NCBI RefSeq assembly: GCF_029589055.1
Contig: NZ_JARQZP010000007.1
Span: 1,674,001-1,738,000 of the forward strand
Direction: 5' to 3'
Length of the DNA stretch: 64,000 nucleotides
Origin: Vibrio hannami
Lineage (GTDB): Bacteria; Pseudomonadota; Gammaproteobacteria; Enterobacterales; Vibrionaceae
Shown: positions 1-8,102 of the stretch, one piece after another
Layout: the number at the start of each line of letters is the position of its first letter
Numbering within the stretch: position 1 is the stretch's first letter
Program-made: the position numbers and the translations under genes
Notes under the pieces: generated by a model
Told to the model about the DNA's origin: nothing
Databases searched by the model: none
Seen by the model: only the letters and a program-made list of their open reading frames with translations

Positions 1-342
1 ACGTTTGCTTCTTCGCTGTTTAACTATGGACAAGCCTGTTCCGCTCAGATGAGAGATCGTGCAAAAAATGGGGTTATAGTGAATATCCTATCATTGTCCG
101 ATAGTAAAGAACTGCTGGGGATTGATAACGCATCATCGATCGTGTCAGGAATGACAAAGAGTTGGGCTAAGGAGCTAAACCAGTTCAATATTCGTGTCGG
201 CGGTGTTGTACCATCTTTCTCTCATTCAGCGAATGACGAATCGTTCCATTGGTCAATTCTCAATGACGAGTTAATCCGCAATACCGAGTACATCGTTTCC
301 AACGATTACTTCAACGGCCGAATCGTCTCTGCAGAAGTTTAA
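1..342 (+). CDS. SDR-family protein, C-terminal part (catalytic residues degenerate)
   Basis: The frame is open from base 1, so the N-terminus lies outside the window; 113 residues are visible. The sequence follows the second half of a short-chain dehydrogenase/reductase. There is a beta strand (VIVNILSL), then a helix aligning with the usual YxxxK helix (SGMTKSWAKEL), then the IRVGGVVPSF strand that normally reads IRVNxVxPG. In my alignment the catalytic Tyr and Lys are replaced (Ile and Ser in IDNASS), and the Pro-Gly after the strand is Pro-Ser. It may therefore be a non-catalytic FabG-like paralogue. It is followed by a strong terminator. The fold is fairly sure; the substrate is unknown. 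Confidence 0.7.
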   Translation, partial: TFASSLFNYGQACSAQMRDRAKNGVIVNILSLSDSKELLGIDNASSIVSGMTKSWAKELNQFNIRVGGVVPSFSHSANDESFHWSILNDELIRNTEYIVSNDYFNGRIVSAEV

Positions 343-365
343 CCTTTTTACTTCCCTAAAATGTC

Positions 366-395
366 AAAAAGCCCTATCGCGATGATAGGGCTTTT
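366..395. terminator. Bidirectional rho-independent terminator
   Basis: A 12-bp stem pairs AAAAGCCCTATC with GATAGGGCTTTT across a 5-base loop, with A/T runs on both sides. It lies between the convergent SDR gene and adhE and can serve both. Confidence 0.85.
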
Positions 396-461
396 AATTT
401 ATGAGATGTTCGTGCTAGCGAAAAAATCTCATAACTTCATTCTTACTCTATTGAGTTCGAA

Positions 462-3133
462 TTACTTCTTCTCTGCTGACTTCTGGTCAGCTTTTTTCTT
501 GATTACTGTAGTACCTTCGAAAGTTTCACCTTCAACGTACGGCTTACCGAAGTAAGAAGCAATCAGAACTTCCTTAAGCTCAGAGATTAGAGGGTAACGA
601 GGGTTCGCACCAGTACACTGGTCATCGAACGCTTCTACAGATAGCTCGTCAACCTGTGCTAGGAAGTCAGCTTCTGCTACACCCGCTTCCTGGATAGACT
701 TAGGAATGTCCAGGTTAGTCTTAAGCTCGTCCAACCAACCTAGAAGACGTTCAATCTTCTGAGCAGTACGGTCACCAGCCTGAGATAGGCCTAGGTGGTC
801 AGCAACTTCAGCGTAACGACGACGTGCTTGTGGGCGGTCGTACTGAGAGAACGCAGTTTGCTTAGTTGGGTTATCGTTCGCGTTGTAACGTACAACGTTA
901 GAGATAAGTAGTGCGTTAGCAAGACCGTGAGGTAAGTGGAACGCGTTACCAATCTTGTGAGCCATTGAGTGACACACACCCAGGAATGCGTTCGCAAATG
1001 CTACACCAGCGATAGTTGCTGCGTTGTGTACTTTTTCACGAGCGATTGGGTCGTTAGCACCGTTTGCATAGCTTGAAGGTAGGTATTCTTTAAGCATCTT
1101 AAGAGCTTGTAGAGCCTGACCGTCAGAGTATTCGTTAGCAAGAACTGAAACGTAAGCTTCTAGTGCGTGAGTTACTGCATCGTAACCACCGAACGCTGTT
1201 AGAGACTTAGGCATGTTCATTACTAGGTTAGCATCAACGATAGCCATCTGAGGAGTTAGCTCGTAGTCAGCTAGTGGGTACTTAGCACCAGTTTCGTCGT
1301 CTGTAACAACAGCGAATGGCGTAACTTCTGAACCAGTACCTGAAGTAGTTGTGATACATACAAGCTCAGCTTTCTGACCCATTTTAGGGAACTTGAAGAT
1401 ACGCTTACGGATATCCATGAATCGCATCGCTAGTTCTTCGAACGCTGTTTCTGGGTGCTCGTACATTACCCACATGATCTTAGCAGCATCCATAGGTGAA
1501 CCACCACCTAGAGCAAGGATTACATCTGGCTGGTAGCTCTGCATCATTTCAGCACCTTTACGTACAACAGATAGAGTTGGATCTGCTTCTACGTCGAAGA
1601 ATACCTGAACTTCCATGCCTTGTGCTTTAAGCAGGCTAACTACATCGTCAGCGTAACCGTTGTTGAATAGGAAACGGTCAGTTACAAGGAATGCGCGTTT
1701 CTTACCTTCTAGGTCGCCAAGAGCGATTGGAAGGCTACCACGACGGAAGTAGATAGACTTAGGTAGTTTGTGCCACAACATGTTTTCAGCTCGCTTAGCT
1801 ACAGTTTTCTTGTTGATTAGGTGCTTAGGACCAACGTTCTCAGAGATAGAGTTACCACCCCAAGAACCACAACCTAGAGTCAGAGATGGTGCAACGTTGA
1901 AGTTGTACAGGTCACCGATACCACCGTGAGTAGTAGGGATGTTGATTAGGATACGAGCAGTCTTCATCTTGTCACCGAAGTACTTGATGCGGTCTGCGTT
2001 AGTGTCCTGGTTAGTGTAAAGACCAGATGTGTGACCGATACCACCGATTTCAACCATAGTTACTGCCTGAGCAACTGCATCTTCGAAATCGTCAGCTTTA
2101 AACATACCTAGAAGTGGAGATAGTTTCTCGTGAGCGAATGCGTCATCGTAAGCAACTTTACCCAGACCTTCACCAACTAGTACTTTAGTATCAGCTGGAA
2201 CTTTAACGCCTGCCATTTCAGCGATTGCTGGAGCTGGCTGGCCAACGATCTTAGCGTTAAGTGCGCCTTCAATAAGAATGATGTCGCGAACTTTTTTCGC
2301 TTCAGCTTTAGAAAGAACGTGAGCTTTGTGAGAAGCGAAACGCTCTTTAACTTCTTCGTATACGTCTTTGTGTACGATTACAGCCTGCTCAGAAGCACAA
2401 ACTACACCGTTATCGAAAGTCTTAGACATAAGAACAGATGCTACAGCGCGCTTAACGTCAGCTGTTTCATCGATAACTACAGGAACGTTACCTGCACCTA
2501 CACCGATTGCTGGCTTACCAGAAGAGTATGCAGCTTTAACCATGCCTGGGCCACCAGTTGCAAGGATAAGAGCGATGTCATCGTGCTTCATTAGGCCATT
2601 TGAAAGCTCAACTGAAGGTTGGTCGATCCAACCGATGATGTCTTTTGGAGCACCAGCTGCTACTGCTGCATCAAGAACTAGTTTAGCTGCGTCGTTAGTA
2701 GAGTTCTTAGCACGTGGGTGTGGTGAGAAGATGATACCGTTACGAGTCTTTAAGAGATAAGAGACTTAAAGATCGCAGTAGAAGTAGGGTTAGTTGTTGG
2801 TACGATACCACAGATGATACCTACAGGTTCTGCGATAGTGATTGTGCCTAGGTTTTCGTCTTCTTCAAGTACGCCACAAGTTTGCTCATCTTTGTACTTG
2901 TTGTAGATGAATTCTGATGCGAAGTGGTTTTTGATTACCTTATCTTCAACAATACCCATGCCAGACTCTTCAACCGCTTGCATTGCAAGAGGAATACGAG
3001 CTTGGTTAGCTGCAAGAGATGCTGCACGGAAAATTTTGTCTACTTGCTCCTGAGAGTATGTAGCAAATTCTGCTTGAGCCGCTTTAACGCGAGCTACTAG
3101 AGCATCAAGTTCAGCCATATTAGTTACAGGCAT
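462..3133 (-). pseudogene. adhE: Bifunctional aldehyde-alcohol dehydrogenase AdhE, one frameshift
   Basis: AdhE reduces acetyl-CoA to acetaldehyde and then ethanol during fermentation, and forms cytosolic spirosomes. The N-terminal CoA-acylating aldehyde dehydrogenase domain covers about residues 1-440, with the catalytic Cys near residue 246 in GVVCASEQ. The C-terminal iron-dependent alcohol dehydrogenase follows, with GGGSPMDAAK and the GLANALL region. The reading frame breaks at about 2749-2753: after IFKSLIS a TAA stop occurs, and the -1 frame continues without loss as KTRNGIIFSPHPRAKNS. Adding one base gives 890 residues, the size of E. coli AdhE (891), so only one base is missing. Unlike the other frameshifts in this window the site is not a long homopolymer (TTTAA). 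The 561-base upstream region carries FNR-like and CRP-like boxes. Family identity is certain; whether the break is real is not. Confidence 0.93.
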
Positions 3134-3285
3134 AATGAATCTCCATAAATATTAAAAAATTAAAAATTAAAAACTATTTAGTAAGGTCACTGAGTTCATA
3201 ACCTTTTGATAAAAAATGAAAGAACCCTACAAACTTAGTAAATTGTTTTCAGGACTGAGTATAATATTTCACGCAATGAAAAAAA

Positions 3286-3299
3286 TTGACGCAGATCAG
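3286..3299. promoter_or_regulatory. FNR-like box upstream of adhE
   Basis: TTGAC-GCAG-ATCAG matches the FNR consensus TTGAT-N4-ATCAA at 8 of 10 positions. It lies about 155 bases upstream of the adhE start. Anaerobic control of adhE makes it plausible. Found by eye only. Confidence 0.4.
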
Positions 3300-3520
3300 T
3301 TATGAAAATTTATTTAATCCCTTTGGGTTAGTTACGCACCAGGTACATAGCCAACCAGCTGTATTTAAAGCGTTTTTACTGACATCAAAACTACAAACAA
3401 AAAGCACTTATTGAGATTATTATTAATTCAATTTACAACAGATCGTGTAAAAAACTTTCATGTTTATACAAATTTAATACAAATAACACCACTTTCTCGT
3501 GCCACAAGCAGTATAGTCAT

Positions 3521-3536
3521 TGTGACTAAGATCACC
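3521..3536. promoter_or_regulatory. CRP-like site
   Basis: TGTGA-CTAAGA-TCACC matches the CRP consensus TGTGA-N6-TCACA with one mismatch. It lies about 160 bases upstream of the channel gene and 390 upstream of adhE, so the target is unclear. Confidence 0.5.
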
Positions 3537-3579
3537 AGATCTCAAAATGTGTTTTTTGAAAAAGCGTGTTGCAGATAAC

Positions 3580-3616
3580 ACTTTTGGGTAATAGCGCACT
3601 CTTTTTACCCAAAAGT
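3580..3616. repeat. Perfect 12-bp inverted repeat
   Basis: ACTTTTGGGTAA at 3580-3591 is exactly complementary to TTACCCAAAAGT at 3605-3616, across a 13-base spacer. No T-tract follows on the plus strand, so it looks more like an operator or RNA hairpin upstream of the channel promoter than a terminator. Confidence 0.7.
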
Positions 3617-3655
3617 TAGGTCATCGAATACCATTCCGATGTGTTGATTTGCCGT

Positions 3656-3661
3656 TATAAT
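3656..3661 (+). promoter_or_regulatory. Probable -10 element of the K+ channel gene
   Basis: A perfect TATAAT lies 33 bases upstream of the channel ATG. The -35 at normal spacing (ATTCCG) is poor. Confidence 0.45.
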
Positions 3662-3694
3662 GCCTCGTAACACCTTCAATCAGGACTTGATAAA

Positions 3695-4537
3695 ATGGCA
3701 AGCGGGCCTTTAAAACACCAGTTATATGTCATCATTTTTGGCACCCATACAAAAGCAGGCAAGGCTTTCGATATTTTACTTATCATCGCCATATTGGCTT
3801 CTTTGGTCGTTCTGTTACTAGACTCAATATCCTCCATCAGTAATCGCTGGTCGTCCACATTTCTCTACATCGAATATACCTTCACCGGGCTATTTACTAT
3901 TGAGTACCTGGTTAGGCTGTGGTGTTCCCCACAGCCCAAAGCTTATGCGCGTAGTTTTTACGGAATTGTCGATTTTTTATCAATTTTGCCAACCTATTTA
4001 ACTCTGTTCTTCCCGTCTGCAACCTATATGGGGGTGATACGTTTACTACGCGTATTGAGGATTTTCAGAATTCTAAAGCTGGTTCGCTATCTTCAGGATT
4101 CAAACATTTTGTTGCGCTCTATGCTGCTGGCACGCCGTAAGATATTTATCTTCTTTAGCACAGTGGCCATTTTGGTAACGATTTTTGGCTCAATTGTGTA
4201 TGTGGTGGAAGGACCGGAGAATGGATTTACCAGTATTCCCCAGAGTATTTATTGGGCAATTGTAACCATAACTACTGTTGGCTACGGCGATGTGGTTCCT
4301 CAAACCGCTTTGGGAAAAGGAATCGCTGCATTGACGATGTTATTAGGTTATTCAATTCTTGCTGTTCCAACAGGGATAATCACTGCAGAGCTAAACCAGG
4401 AGATGAACTCACATAAAAGTCTGGTGAAATGTCCAAACTGCATGAAAGCGGGTCATGAGTCAGATGCTATGCATTGCAAACACTGTGGTAGTGAGTTAGC
4501 AGAGCCAGATAAAAGAGTGGTGCCGGTGGAGGATTGA
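3695..4537 (+). CDS. Voltage-gated potassium channel with C-terminal zinc ribbon
   Basis: Inner-membrane ion channel of 280 residues. Six transmembrane segments can be read. S4 (residues about 116-131, RLLRVLRIFRILKLVR) has Arg/Lys at every third position, the mark of a voltage sensor. The pore loop holds the K+ selectivity filter TTVGYGD at 193-199. After S6 a short tail carries a zinc ribbon: CxxC at 246/249 and CxxC at 261/264. There is no RCK domain, unlike E. coli Kch. The start is supported by AGGA nine bases upstream of ATG. It appears monocistronic. The zinc ribbon is an unusual tail and might gate or tether the channel (inference). Channel assignment is firm; K+ selectivity is inferred from the filter. 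Confidence 0.9.
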   Translation: MASGPLKHQLYVIIFGTHTKAGKAFDILLIIAILASLVVLLLDSISSISNRWSSTFLYIEYTFTGLFTIEYLVRLWCSPQPKAYARSFYGIVDFLSILPTYLTLFFPSATYMGVIRLLRVLRIFRILKLVRYLQDSNILLRSMLLARRKIFIFFSTVAILVTIFGSIVYVVEGPENGFTSIPQSIYWAIVTITTVGYGDVVPQTALGKGIAALTMLLGYSILAVPTGIITAELNQEMNSHKSLVKCPNCMKAGHESDAMHCKHCGSELAEPDKRVVPVED

Positions 4538-4540
4538 ACG

Positions 4541-4577
4541 GGGTTACGGGTTACGGGTTACGGGTTACGGGTTACGG
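4541..4577 (+). repeat. Five tandem GGGTTAC heptamers, potential G-quadruplex
   Basis: GGGTTAC occurs five times without error (4541-4575), followed by GG, starting three bases after the channel stop codon. The G3-N4-G3-N4-G3-N4-G3 pattern fits a textbook intramolecular G-quadruplex on the plus strand and resembles telomere repeats. Confidence 0.95.
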
Positions 4578-4585
4578 AAGTCTAA

Positions 4586-4618
4586 AAAAAGCGCAAGAAT
4601 TAAATCCTCACGCTTTTT
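4586..4618. terminator. Bidirectional terminator between channel gene and asd
   Basis: AAAAAGCG at 4586-4593 pairs with CGCTTTTT at 4611-4618; inner bases extend the stem with G-T wobbles on the minus-strand RNA. A second hairpin (AGGACG/CGTCCT, 4632-4648) lies between it and the asd stop. Confidence 0.6.
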
Positions 4619-4658
4619 ACCTACTGCCAGTAGGACGAAGTCCGTCCTGTAGCCTTAT

Positions 4659-5771
4659 TTACTTCTCATTAAGAATAATACGCAGTGTACGACGTAGTGG
4701 TTCCGCAGCACCCCATAGTAGCTGGTCGCCAACAGTAAATGCATTCAAGAAGTCGTTACCCATAGCCATCTTACGCAGGCGGCCGACAGGAACAGAAAGA
4801 GTGCCTGTTACTTTAGTCGGACTTAGTTCCTGAGATGTGATGTCGCGATCATTTGGAATCACTTTAACCCACTCGTTGTGAGAAGCGATAATATCTTCGA
4901 TCTCATCCATTGGCACATCTTGCTTAAGCTTGATAGTCAGCGCCTGAGAGTGGCAGCGCATTGCACCAATACGAACACAAGTACCATCGATTGGTACAGG
5001 ATTATCAGAAAGACCAAGAATCTTGTTAGTCTCAACAGTGCCTTTCCATTCTTCTTTGCTCTGTCCGTTTTCGCGTTTAACATCGATCCACGGAATCAAA
5101 GAGCCAGCAAGAGGGACTCCAAATTGATCTGTCGGGAAATCGCCAGAACGCATTGTTTCTGCCACTTTCCTATCGATATCAAGAATAGAGCTTGCTGGAT
5201 CAGCCAACTCATCAGCAACAGAGTCTCGGATCACACCCATCTGAGAGATTAGCTCGCGCATGTTCTTAGCACCGGCACCAGAAGCCGCCTGATAAGTCAT
5301 CGCACTCATCCACTCGATTAGGCCTTTTTCATACAGACCACCAAGCCCCATAAGCATCAGACTTACCGTGCAGTTACCGCCAACAAAAGTGTTAGTGCCC
5401 GAGTGAATGCCTTGCTGAATCTGAGCAAGGTTTACCGGATCAAGAGTGATAATGGCGTCATCTTTCATACGTAAAGTTGAAGCGGCATCAATCCAATAGC
5501 CCTTCCAACCAGCCTGACGTAGTGCTGGGAAAACTTTCTCTGTGTAGCCACCACCCTGGCATGTGATAACAGCATCAAGTTGCTTTAGGCTTTCGATATC
5601 AAAAGCGTCCTGCAACATGCCAGCATCTTTTCCAAGGTTGGGAGCAGGTATACCCACTTGAGAAGTACTATAAAAAACTGGTTCGATATGATCGAAATCT
5701 TTTTCTTCAACCATACGCTGCATCAGTACAGAACCAACCATACCACGCCAACCAACTAATCCTACTCTCAT
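4659..5771 (-). CDS. asd: Aspartate-semialdehyde dehydrogenase
   Basis: Cytosolic enzyme that reduces aspartyl phosphate to aspartate semialdehyde with NADPH, leading to lysine, diaminopimelate, methionine and threonine. The start is set at MRVGLVGWRGMVGSVLMQRM, which lines up with the E. coli N-terminus. An in-frame ATG one codon upstream (5774) is equally possible. The product is 370 residues (family about 367). Visible motifs are the NADP-binding GWRGMVGS (residues 7-14), the active-site Cys in GGNCTVS, and QAASGAGAKNM. It is of the Gram-negative (E. coli) subtype and transcribed alone. Confidence 0.96.
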   Translation of the reverse strand: MRVGLVGWRGMVGSVLMQRMVEEKDFDHIEPVFYSTSQVGIPAPNLGKDAGMLQDAFDIESLKQLDAVITCQGGGYTEKVFPALRQAGWKGYWIDAASTLRMKDDAIITLDPVNLAQIQQGIHSGTNTFVGGNCTVSLMLMGLGGLYEKGLIEWMSAMTYQAASGAGAKNMRELISQMGVIRDSVADELADPASSILDIDRKVAETMRSGDFPTDQFGVPLAGSLIPWIDVKRENGQSKEEWKGTVETNKILGLSDNPVPIDGTCVRIGAMRCHSQALTIKLKQDVPMDEIEDIIASHNEWVKVIPNDRDITSQELSPTKVTGTLSVPVGRLRKMAMGNDFLNAFTVGDQLLWGAAEPLRRTLRIILNEK

Positions 5772-5850
5772 CATACTTCTTCGCTCCATGTAAATTTATA
5801 AGTAATGTATCCCCATCTTTAATAAATTACCGATAAGAAAACAAGCTTTT

Positions 5851-5880
5851 TTCAGCTAAAAAATAATTTTTTTAGCTGAA
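5851..5880 (-). terminator. Perfect 13-bp inverted repeat downstream of the membrane-protein gene
   Basis: TTCAGCTAAAAAA pairs with TTTTTTTAGCTGAA across a 3-base loop. It lies 26 bases after the stop of the gene at 5906-6598 and about 80 bases before asd. The stem is AT-rich, so terminator strength is uncertain. Confidence 0.55.
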
Positions 5881-5905
5881 ACGCCTGTTTTCAGTAGTTT
5901 ACTGT

Positions 5906-6598
5906 TCAGTCACTATCTAACGATAAGCTGATTGTTGGGAATGTCGCTACGATGTAAGAACAGATTGCATATATTAATGCTGCTATCCCAAGCATCTCCA
6001 AGGTTTCTTCGATGGTATAGCACACAGCGTACAACAAGGTGCTTTCGCCAGATGAGGACGCAATCGCTCCGCCTATCATCTCGAAGCCTAGCGCACCTGT
6101 AAGAAAAGTAGCCGCGGCTATACCAAACAACTTTTTACTTTCACAAGGTAAGCTCATGTAAAATCTCAAGTAAATTACCCCAAACACCAGTACTAAAGCG
6201 CTATATGGGATAACCCACGCAAAATAAAATATTCCTGAAGTACCCAAGGATTGCCTTACGGAAGGTACAAACATCTCATGAAATGCTGTGGTTTCATCAA
6301 TGGCCATGTAGATAAAAATCGACGCCAGCCCGAACCAGGCAATAAACTTTTCTCCTCTTTTACAGTGCATGTACCCAATAAAATAGAGCCCTAGAGCGGC
6401 AACTAACATAGCGCACGAAGAGTAAAAACTAGGGATGCTCATTTCGGTATCAACATCAACCAAACGAACAAAACTCTTGACATGAGGGAAACTAAAAAAG
6501 TGTTTTGCGATAACACCGAAAATGTTTGCCACCACGAGTAACCCTATGATAAGCAGGAAAAATTTTAAAATTTGCTTAGGTTTTAGAACTAGGTCCAC
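5906..6598 (-). CDS. Six-TM membrane protein of unknown function
   Basis: 230 residues starting at GTG, preceded by a good Shine-Dalgarno (GAGGTG, 5-base spacing). Hydrophobic segments lie at about 12-33, 55-77, 85-103, 123-145, 155-175 and 190-212. Two polar patches sit next to membrane segments: DETTAFHE (about 101-108) and EETLEM (about 196-201). Such acid and His residues inside a membrane bundle could bind metal or a lipid headgroup (inference). I do not recognise the family. It is monocistronic, with the hairpin at 5851-5880 behind it. Confidence 0.7.
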   Translation of the reverse strand: MDLVLKPKQILKFFLLIIGLLVVANIFGVIAKHFFSFPHVKSFVRLVDVDTEMSIPSFYSSCAMLVAALGLYFIGYMHCKRGEKFIAWFGLASIFIYMAIDETTAFHEMFVPSVRQSLGTSGIFYFAWVIPYSALVLVFGVIYLRFYMSLPCESKKLFGIAAATFLTGALGFEMIGGAIASSSGESTLLYAVCYTIEETLEMLGIAALIYAICSYIVATFPTISLSLDSD

Positions 6599-6706
6599 AA
6601 AGACACCTCAATAGATCGTCCAGTTAAGATATTCAGAGGATACTGAGAGAAAGAGAGTGAATGTTAGATGACTGTTCGTGTTTGGTGTTTTTTGAATGAG
6701 AAACGA

Positions 6707-6733
6707 AAAGAAGGTGAAATATTCACCTTCTTT
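6707..6733 (-). terminator. Terminator after yejK
   Basis: AAAGAAGGTGAA at 6707-6718 pairs with TTCACCTTCTTT at 6722-6733 across a 3-base loop. The minus-strand RNA ends in a U-run. It lies 30 bases past the yejK stop. Confidence 0.75.
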
Positions 6734-6762
6734 AATCTAAGTCGTAAATGTTTAAACCGGAA

Positions 6763-7764
6763 TCAACTATTGCGGGTTAACTGATCTTTCAAGTTTGGTG
6801 GCGTACCTTTAATAGTCAGCGTATCTGTTTCCGGGTCATAAAATATACGCTCACCCAACAACATACTGTCAAAGTTGATGCTTAAGCCACCACCTGAACC
6901 GACATATTTAGCCAGCTTTCTTACCGTTGTACGATCCGCAGGGAAGCTATCTTCAAGTTCATAGCCTCTCTCCTGGGTGTAATCAAAGAAGCTTGTTCCG
7001 TCATCAGCAGCTGGCAATTCTCCTGATAGCTCTTTTACTTCAACTTCTTCATTGGCTTTAATTTGATCGCTGCAGTACTCGAATACTTGCTTCTTGTAGC
7101 TGTTCGTCTCTTCTTTATTTAACTGTGAATCAGAACAGAAGTCTTCAACAGCTTGCATCAGCACCTGGTTCTGAGCTTTCGTGTCCAGCCCTACTTCGGC
7201 CTGAAGGAAATCGAGGAAGAAATCTGCGACTTTTCGCCCTACTCGACCTTTTATATAAGACAAATAACGGTTGGAGTCAGAATCCGTTTCATAAGTAGAA
7301 AGGTCAATTCTTGCCGCGATGTCCATTTTGCTGATGTCTAGATAGTCTGTTGCACTAATATCTAGCTCTTCGTTCACCTTCAAACTCTGCATGGATGGAA
7401 GCAAAGCGATAAACAAATAATCTGTTGCAAGTGACTGATATTCAGCAAGTACAAGGATGCCTTCTTCAGCAAATGGGTATTTTTTAAGCTCGTCTTTTAA
7501 TCTTTGGGCACTTTTTTGGGAGAAATCATAAAAAGTGTGATCGTTCTGGCGAAGTTCTTGCAACCACAACTTAAATTCGCTGTCAGAATTGAAAGTACCA
7601 AAGCCTTTACCGGCTTTTGCGCTGAATACTCTGTGTAGCTCCGCTACCAGGTTTTCAGAAAAGGTATCAAGTTCGAGGGCATCATTTCGGTATTTAACGA
7701 CTAGCTCATCCTGATCGTTTTTTACTAACTGATGAAGGATAACGTTAGAAAGTTTAAGGCTCAT
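6763..7764 (-). CDS. yejK: Nucleoid-associated protein YejK
   Basis: 333 residues, close to E. coli YejK (335), a nucleoid-associated protein of the NdpA family that binds DNA and interacts with topoisomerase IV. The N-terminus (MSLKLSNVILHQLVKNDQ) is typical. The C-terminus carries the basic stretch and GTPPNLKDQL. It is divergent from yejL, with 85 bases between, as in enterobacteria and vibrios. The whole length matches one family and no sign of damage is visible. Confidence 0.95.
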   Translation of the reverse strand: MSLKLSNVILHQLVKNDQDELVVKYRNDALELDTFSENLVAELHRVFSAKAGKGFGTFNSDSEFKLWLQELRQNDHTFYDFSQKSAQRLKDELKKYPFAEEGILVLAEYQSLATDYLFIALLPSMQSLKVNEELDISATDYLDISKMDIAARIDLSTYETDSDSNRYLSYIKGRVGRKVADFFLDFLQAEVGLDTKAQNQVLMQAVEDFCSDSQLNKEETNSYKKQVFEYCSDQIKANEEVEVKELSGELPAADDGTSFFDYTQERGYELEDSFPADRTTVRKLAKYVGSGGGLSINFDSMLLGERIFYDPETDTLTIKGTPPNLKDQLTRNS

Positions 7765-7849
7765 AGCTATAAAATCACTGCTTGGGTTTCAGTTGTGAGG
7801 TAGAGTAGGTTATCATAAGCCGCTTTCACTATCATTAATTAGAGTCACT

Positions 7850-8068
7850 ATGCCGATTACTTCAAAATATAGCGATGACCAAATCGAACTTATCCTTACT
7901 GAGATTGCAGCCGTTTTAGACAAACATGGCGCAAATTCAGAGCTTTCACTTATGATCGCGGGTAATATTGCAACTAATGTACTTAATAGCAAAGTACCAG
8001 CTGGACAGCGCAAAACAATTGCCGAAAAATTTGCACAGGCTTTACTCTCTTCAGTAGAAGATGAGTAG
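7850..8068 (+). CDS. yejL: DUF1414 family protein YejL
   Basis: 72-residue all-helical protein of the UPF0352/YejL family, function unknown. The conserved core IELILTEIAAVLDKHGANSE and the later KVPAGQR are present. It probably forms an operon with yejM (34-base gap). Confidence 0.93.
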   Translation: MPITSKYSDDQIELILTEIAAVLDKHGANSELSLMIAGNIATNVLNSKVPAGQRKTIAEKFAQALLSSVEDE

Positions 8069-8102
8069 ACTCCATAAAGAATAAATCAAGAACGTAGAAT
8101 AA

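Larger units (their letters stand above)
3134..3694. other. Divergent intergenic region adhE / K+ channel
   Basis: 561 bases without a convincing gene, and AT-rich. It holds the FNR-like site, the CRP-like site, the long inverted repeat and the -10 element listed separately. It probably carries the promoters of both divergent genes. Confidence 0.7.

Noticed and set aside
2740..2760. Programmed frameshift in adhE
   Set aside because: No slippery heptamer or RF2-like site is present, and related AdhE proteins are encoded in one frame as far as I know.
4541..4577. CRISPR array or phage-type attachment site
   Set aside because: The units are 7 bases with no spacers; nothing like cas genes or an integrase is nearby.
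4534..4833. Open frame of 99 codons through the GGGTTAC array and into asd
   Set aside because: It overlaps the asd coding region on the other strand, and its start is made by the repeat (VTGYGLRVTGYG). No ribosome site.
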